Shown here: one piece after another, positions 59,005 to 63,112 of the stretch
How the letters are laid out: every line of letters starts with the position of its first letter
Numbering within the stretch: position 1 is the first letter of the stretch
DNA from: Candidatus Nitrosopumilus sp.
GTDB taxonomy: Archaea; Thermoproteota; Nitrososphaeria; Nitrososphaerales; Nitrosopumilaceae
Assembly (NCBI GenBank): GCA_029255365.1
Contig: JAPFQF010000009.1
Location: forward strand, 1-63,112
Reading direction: 5' to 3'
Length of the DNA: 63,112 nucleotides
Notes under the pieces: model-generated
Told to the model about the DNA's origin: nothing
The model's input: only the letters and a program-made list of their open reading frames with translations
The model's database searches: none
Position numbers and translations under genes: made by a program

Positions 59005-59236
59005 TTATTTTAGATTTGATTCCAAAAAGGATATGGTTTGAGCCCACGCATCTTTTGATTCCTCAGGAGCATATCGTTCTCCAGAGGGGTTTGCAAATGC
59101 ATGATCAACTCCAGGATAAATGTGAATTTGATTATCAATATCCAATTTGTTTAATGCTGACTCAAATTCCATTACAGTTTCAACAGGAATTCCTTTGTCT
59201 AATTCAGCAAATATTCCAACTGGTCGTATTCTACCA
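59005..59236 (-). pseudogene. C-terminal remnant of dienelactone hydrolase
   Basis: The frame reads GIFAELDKGIPVETVMEFES, IHIYPGVDHAFANPSGERY, then AWAQTISFLESNLK. The GVDHAFANPSGERY block with the catalytic His and the FLES end are diagnostic of dienelactone hydrolases. A stop precedes FGRIRPVG, so the first two-thirds with the nucleophile Cys are gone. It is 60 bp after the CBS gene start on the same strand. Confidence 0.72.
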
Positions 59237-59533
59237 AATCATTGTGGTATGTATTACATGCTGAGCGTAGTAATCGCCAATAGTAATATCCCTTATTCAT
59301 CTCATTTTGAATTTGCTCATGTCCCAAGGTCAAGATTCTAGAGAGTTTCTCGTAATCGTCCTATAATTATCAAATTTGTCCTTGATAATCGAAGGCAGTT
59401 CCAGATACCAATCGCGTCCCTCGTTCGTTTTCTCCACATTGTGGATTTTTTGTATCTGGTAAGAAACAGAACTCATGAAAATGTACAAGGCATCGTTCTT
59501 TTCAAGCAATTCCATCAACACGAGATTTATCAT
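59199..59533 (-). pseudogene. Probable frameshifted small gene of unknown family
   Basis: A 67-codon frame (59330-59533) reads LVLMELLEKNDALYIFMSSV and ends TRNSLES. The next frame continues as LTLGHEQIQNEMNKGYYYWR, LLRSACNTYHNDLVEYDQ to 59199. Together they would make about 110 residues. The second part overlaps the dienelactone hydrolase scrap on the same strand in a different frame, so a mixed scar is likely. No family recognised. Confidence 0.4.
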
Positions 59534-59576
59534 GTTATAGCTAAGAAATATCTAAATTATTAGTATCGCAAGATAA

Positions 59577-59939
59577 TCAATCTTGATTTTTGTAATAAAT
59601 CTGGATTACCTTATCAACAATCACATCTGTGTCGCAGTCTTTTTCAGTACTTACTAAAAGCAGGTGATCATCACCAAGATAAAATGAGAAACGCTTAACC
59701 TTGTCATATTCTGCCAGAGTGTATTTTGTTTTGCCAAGCCACTTGGACATATTTTTTCGAGCCTTCCAATCAAGAGTGTATATGTTAACTAGCTCATTCT
59801 CAGCATGCTCAGATAGCAGGTTTTCAACTCCTTCTCTCATGCCACCCCCCGCATTGACTGCCCATTCATCATATACTGTGGCAAATCGAATCTTAGGCTC
59901 TGCATCTAAAATTTGCGAGCAGAATTTTTCATAATCCAA
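59577..59939 (-). CDS. DUF6659-like protein
   Basis: 120 aa. DYEKFCSQILDAEPKIRFAT at the start and AEYDKVKRFSFYLGDDHLLLVSTE near the end recall a family abundant in ammonia-oxidising archaea (I believe DUF6659). GGGMREGVENLL lies between. No catalytic residues are known. It is soluble, and its context gives no clear role. Confidence 0.6.
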   Translation of the reverse strand: MDYEKFCSQILDAEPKIRFATVYDEWAVNAGGGMREGVENLLSEHAENELVNIYTLDWKARKNMSKWLGKTKYTLAEYDKVKRFSFYLGDDHLLLVSTEKDCDTDVIVDKVIQIYYKNQD

Positions 59940-59994
59940 TAACTATTGAATGTGTTAGGAATTATTAGAGTTTTAGAGATCAGTATTACAATAA

Positions 59995-60069
59995 CGGACC
60001 CGATCGGATTCGAACCGACGACCTATTGCTCCGCAAGCAATCGCACTATCCAAGCTATGCAACGAGTCC
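59995..60069 (-). tRNA. tRNA-Arg (anticodon GCG)
   Basis: On the minus strand GGACTCG at the 5' end pairs with CGGGTCC at the 3' end, with discriminator G. The anticodon stem ATTGC/GCAAT encloses loop TTGCGGA, giving anticodon GCG. The T loop is GGTTCGAATCC. About 75 nt, with no intron; CCA is not encoded. Confidence 0.95.
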
Positions 60070-60107
60070 AAAAAGGTTGGGAAATTTACGCTTAATTTGG
60101 ATTGCTA

Positions 60108-60929
60108 TTAGTTAGATTTTGCAAAAATATACGGAGTTTCATCAGATTCATGAAATGTCCAGGCAGTAGGTAAAGAGATTGTTTTGACGGATTTGAGATT
60201 GTTTTCTTCAATCAAAGTTCCCCATCCGGCCTCATTTTTTGGATCAGCAGAATATTTTTTTGACAGAGTTCCTGCAAATGCCCAGCCAGAATTTTTCTTC
60301 AGATTAGAAATATGGCCGATCTTATCCAGCACTCCAGATGCAAGAGCGATACCACCCATTTGTGCAAGACCACCAATGAAAAATATCGGTTTGGTTAATC
60401 TCAAAGAAGAATAATCAAAAGTTACTGCATCAGAACAACAAGGATGAAAGTCAAGTGTCAGAGCAAGAGACTTTTGTAGTTCTACCAACATGTCGTCTAT
60501 TTCTATACTGTATGATTTCATATCCAAAACTTTTGCACAGTATGCAATTCGTCCATCACCTGAGCCGATATCAATTACTTCGGAATATCCCAATTCCTTG
60601 GCAAACATTGCTCCAACATATCCTGACATCATCCAGGTTGGAGAAAAAGGAGCTTTGCTTGAGCCGTGCTGGATGCTGTTTAGCCAATACTTGTTAATGT
60701 CTCCCTCATATACGATGCAATCAACAGACCCAATTTTTTTCTCAAATGAATTGTAGTAGATAGGATTTGTTGTTGCAAATTCATGTAGCAAATCCAAATG
60801 AGATTCTTCAATTGGTAGTAACTCTGATTTTGATTTTGGGATAAATTCTTGAATTTGGCTATTCCCGTCATAGACTTTGACAAATTCTTTTTTTAATCCA
60901 ACTAAATTTTTTGCAATATCACTAATCAT
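60108..60929 (-). CDS. SAM-dependent methyltransferase-like protein
   Basis: 273 aa from the ATG at 60929, which overlaps the stop of the upstream gene. Residues about 115-160 hold the Rossmann methyltransferase motif VIDIGSGDGRIAYCA and SYSIEIDDMLVEL. The N-terminal ~100 residues are a separate alpha/beta part. The overlap implies translational coupling to the helical protein upstream, hence a functional pair. The substrate is unknown. Confidence 0.75.
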   Translation of the reverse strand: MISDIAKNLVGLKKEFVKVYDGNSQIQEFIPKSKSELLPIEESHLDLLHEFATTNPIYYNSFEKKIGSVDCIVYEGDINKYWLNSIQHGSSKAPFSPTWMMSGYVGAMFAKELGYSEVIDIGSGDGRIAYCAKVLDMKSYSIEIDDMLVELQKSLALTLDFHPCCSDAVTFDYSSLRLTKPIFFIGGLAQMGGIALASGVLDKIGHISNLKKNSGWAFAGTLSKKYSADPKNEAGWGTLIEENNLKSVKTISLPTAWTFHESDETPYIFAKSN

Positions 60930-61359
60930 GAGAAATTCCTTTCCCATATTGTTCAACAAATTCTCTAGTACTCATGGCTTGACGTAATGATTCAAACAAT
61001 TTTGCGTCTGATTCAACCTGTTCTTTTGGTTTTTCGTCAGAATGTCCAGATTGCAAATTTTTTGTCATCACTTGAACAGATAAAGATATTTTTGCTAAAA
61101 TTTTCAGGTGAGTTGAGGAATCAAATTTTTCTGAAATCATTTTTTCAGTTTCCCGTATTTTTGCCAACAAAGATCCAGGCTCAGAATAGGCCTGTTCTTT
61201 GAGCATAGTAGCCATAGAGGACACATTCATGACTTGGTAGTACGTCTCCACAATTTCATGAATGTTCATGTCAGTTTTGGAATCTGCAATGTCAATGAGA
61301 TTTTGGAGTTTTTTGGTTTCAGAATCAAACATTTGAAAAATATCTTCAGATGATGCCAT
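60922..61359 (-). CDS. Helical protein of unknown function
   Basis: 145 aa, soluble and almost all helix: SEDIFQMFDSETKKLQNLID, SSMATMLKEQAYSEPGSLLA and LKILAKISLSVQVMTKNLQ. No Cys cluster, signal peptide or recognised family. Its stop overlaps the start of the methyltransferase-like gene (ATGATTAG), so the two are probably made together and may interact. Confidence 0.65.
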   Translation of the reverse strand: MASSEDIFQMFDSETKKLQNLIDIADSKTDMNIHEIVETYYQVMNVSSMATMLKEQAYSEPGSLLAKIRETEKMISEKFDSSTHLKILAKISLSVQVMTKNLQSGHSDEKPKEQVESDAKLFESLRQAMSTREFVEQYGKGISHD

Positions 61360-61398
61360 ATGGAAAATTAAAAGTTAAAATTTTTAAAAATGTTAGGG

Positions 61399-62103
61399 TT
61401 ATGCTTCTTTTTCTGCAGGTTTTGTATAGACATAGTTCATTATCAAACCTGCAATAATTCCACCTAAGATTGGTGCTGCCCAGTACAACCAATGGAATTC
61501 CCAGAATCCAGAAATTAAAGCAGGGCCGAAGGTTCTTGCAGGATTAACTGAAGCGCCGGTTAAAGGTACAGCGACTAGGTGAATAAGGAAAACCATTCCA
61601 CCGATTGCAAGTCCTTGTATTCCAGGAGTTGCTTTTTTGTGAACTGCCACCATAAAGATTACAGTAACTAAGAAGAATGTCAGGATTGCCTCGATTGCAA
61701 ATCCAGAGCCAATACTGTTGTTGATTAAGTCACTCGGACCACCTTGAGTTCCAAAGTTAACTTTTGCGCCAAGTTCAGGCAATATTGCTGCAAGGGTTGC
61801 AGCGGCTGCCACTGCACCGATTAATTGTGAAATAATGTATCCAACCCCATCCACAATTCCAATCTTTTTTGTAATCATCATAGGGATTGTAACTGCGGGA
61901 TTGATGTGAGCGCCAGAAACGTGTCCGAATGCGTAAACCATCAAAGCAATTGCGCCACCGTGTCCAAGAGAGATAAACAATACAGATTGCGTTGTCAATC
62001 CTTCACCAAATGCTGAAACTGCTAGAATTACTGAAAGGGGACCAAAGAATACCAAGCCGTATGTTGCAATTGCTTCAGCAAGATATGCTCTCGGATTAAC
62101 CAT
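61399..62103 (-). CDS. Aquaporin / MIP family channel
   Basis: 234 aa with six helices and two NPA half-helices: GAHINPAVTIP (N68-P69-A70) and GASVNPARTFGPALI. The selectivity-filter region fits a water or small-neutral-solute channel (AqpM-type in archaea). It could also pass ammonia or urea, which would matter to an ammonia oxidiser; that is inference. It lies 40 bp upstream of the helical-protein gene on the same strand. Confidence 0.94.
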   Translation of the reverse strand: MVNPRAYLAEAIATYGLVFFGPLSVILAVSAFGEGLTTQSVLFISLGHGGAIALMVYAFGHVSGAHINPAVTIPMMITKKIGIVDGVGYIISQLIGAVAAAATLAAILPELGAKVNFGTQGGPSDLINNSIGSGFAIEAILTFFLVTVIFMVAVHKKATPGIQGLAIGGMVFLIHLVAVPLTGASVNPARTFGPALISGFWEFHWLYWAAPILGGIIAGLIMNYVYTKPAEKEA

Positions 62104-62206
62104 AAAGCTAAAGCCTCGCGTATATCCATATAAAAGATTCGACCTTGATTTGTGATCTGTGGATCTAAAAAAGTAATTAATTAAGGATCAATCCATTTGA
62201 GAGCAT

Positions 62207-62671
62207 ATGATTTCTGAAGGGGATTCCGTTCCAAAATTTGCAGTAAATGATGCCAATGGCAATAAAGTAAAATCGAGCGATTTTAAAGGCAAAAAACATG
62301 CCATCTACTTTTACCCAAAGGATTTCACACCAGGATGCACCACAGAGGCAGACGAGTTTTCCAAGGATTATAAAAAATTTCAAAAAGAAGGAATAGAGAT
62401 CATAGGAGTTAGTCCAGATGATGTCGACTCTCATAAAAAATTCTGCGATAAAATGGGAATCAAATATCCGCTGCTGGCAGATGTGGACAAAGAGGTCTCA
62501 AACTTGTTTGGCGTTTGGGGTAAGAAGAAATTCATGGGCAGAGAATACATAGGAGTTATGAGAAGCACGTTTCTTGTAGATGAGAAAGGAAAAATTTTCA
62601 AAATATATCCCAAAGTAAAACCTGCAGGACATTCTAAAGAAGTGTTAGAAGATTTTCTAAATTTAAAATAA
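62207..62671 (+). CDS. bcp: Peroxiredoxin (BCP/PrxQ type)
   Basis: 154 aa. The peroxidatic motif is FYPKDFTPGCTTEADEF. The resolving Cys found five residues later in many BCP proteins is absent (ADEF), but another Cys lies in HKKFCDKMGI, which may resolve it. The remainder (GVSPDDVDSHKKF, YIGVMRSTFLVDEKGKI) is typical. It reduces peroxides using thioredoxin. Confidence 0.93.
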   Translation: MISEGDSVPKFAVNDANGNKVKSSDFKGKKHAIYFYPKDFTPGCTTEADEFSKDYKKFQKEGIEIIGVSPDDVDSHKKFCDKMGIKYPLLADVDKEVSNLFGVWGKKKFMGREYIGVMRSTFLVDEKGKIFKIYPKVKPAGHSKEVLEDFLNLK

Positions 62672-62700
62672 AAATAAGTAAAGAAAAGATTGTTAAAAGA

Positions 62701-63112
62701 TCAGAAGCCTTTTGGCAAAGTGCCTCTAGACGCTTTTGGTGCTTCAGGTTTCGGATTTTGTTCAAAGCCTTTTGGCAAAGTGCCTCTAGATGCAGTAGAT
62801 CGAGCTTTTGATTCAGATTCAAGTAATTTGTCAAAGGCTTCGTCTTCATCCATTCTTTGTTGCTCCATTCTTTGCAAATATTCTGCCTCATAGTCTGCAA
62901 GTTTTTCTTGTCTAGACTTTCCGTCATTCGCAGATGTAGACTGTTGTTGTACTTGCTGTGTTTGTCCCATGCCTTTTGGTAGTGCGCCTTTTTTAGGCTT
63001 TGGTGGCTCTGGTGTTGCAGTTTGTCTTGCTTGTGCGACAACGCCTTCAACGGTCATGTTGATTCCACTAAAACTTCCAAATGTTTTGTCAGCAGGATGA
63101 TGTGCAATTCTT
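62701..63112 (-). CDS. Repeat-containing protein with GTLPKGF motifs (runs off the edge)
   Basis: At least 137 codons are open and the frame continues past the right edge (RIAHHPADKTFGSFSG precedes an ATG at 63057). Disordered Pro/Lys-rich segments carry GALPKGM once and SRGTLPKGF twice, in near-identical DNA copies (62704-62730 and 62764-62790). A charged helix lies between (QEKLADYEAEYLQRMEQQR). No family recognised; the ATG at 63057 may not be the true start. Confidence 0.6.
   Translation of the reverse strand, partial: RIAHHPADKTFGSFSGINMTVEGVVAQARQTATPEPPKPKKGALPKGMGQTQQVQQQSTSANDGKSRQEKLADYEAEYLQRMEQQRMDEDEAFDKLLESESKARSTASRGTLPKGFEQNPKPEAPKASRGTLPKGF

Noticed and set aside
62634-63050. 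Alternative minus-strand frame rich in Leu, Lys and Gln opposite the repeat protein
   Set aside because: It is an out-of-frame translation of the repeat-containing gene; the main frame has clean repeats and remains open to the window edge.

Overview
The window is an AT-rich, densely coded archaeal chromosome segment. It most probably comes from a Nitrososphaerota (Thaumarchaeota) ammonia oxidiser of the Nitrosopumilus/Nitrosarchaeum type. Archaeal information-processing genes support this: TFB, TBP, an Alba protein, SUI1/aIF1, deoxyhypusine synthase, class I LysRS, archaeal Elp3, Sec61-beta, Tsr3, a type II methionine aminopeptidase and an archaeal RNase P RNA. A complete F420 side-chain and chromophore gene set (cofD-cofC, cofG-cofH), DUF1512, DUF2070 and DUF3179 proteins, an archaeosortase-like protein, many TTG/GTG starts, and TATA boxes about 26-28 nt from start codons (leaderless mRNAs) agree. 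No rRNA, CRISPR array, insertion sequence or integrase was seen. This assignment is inference from gene content.

Left part (1-24 kb): an inositol-1-phosphate synthase start, deoxyhypusine synthase, a PAC2 protein, a LysE exporter, a tailed Alba protein, DNA polymerase IV, an archaeosortase-like protein with Ser in place of the catalytic Cys, and a DUF3179 protein. A decay zone follows (7.2-8.4 kb) with a frameshifted DoxX-like gene and an Orc1/Cdc6 scrap. Next come a DsbA-like/CxC-membrane operon, two C2H2 finger proteins, two NAD(P) oxidoreductases, a geranylgeranyl reductase, a methyltransferase, RNase P RNA, a membrane protein with a metallothionein-like tail, cofD-cofC, TFB, a CPBP protease, aIF1, Sec61-beta and DUF2070.

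Middle (24-45 kb): a membrane-anchored solute-binding protein, Tsr3, and a 1093-residue lamin-tail/Ig-like surface protein. A compact cysteine-rich metal or redox module follows: HxlR regulator, CPxC membrane protein, BNR protein and a 35-residue Cys peptide. Then come tRNA-Pro, MetAP, DUF1512, TBP, a glycosyltransferase, HtrA, cofG-cofH-pmbA and a Na+/Ca2+ exchanger.

Right part (45-63 kb): a winged-helix regulator with a palindrome on its start codon, a second PAC2 gene, purM, a UspA/antiporter pair, Elp3-LysRS and a coiled-coil protein, then several small proteins. A ferritin / truncated NRAMP / carbonic-anhydrase-like cluster follows, then Tag glycosylase, a CBS protein, a dienelactone hydrolase scrap, tRNA-Arg, an aquaporin, a peroxiredoxin and a repeat protein cut by the window edge.

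The most novel-looking material is the set of Cys-rich small and membrane proteins, which suggests metal (perhaps copper) or thiol-redox handling, and three scars of recent gene loss. Functional names rest on family motifs read by eye; no database search was possible.
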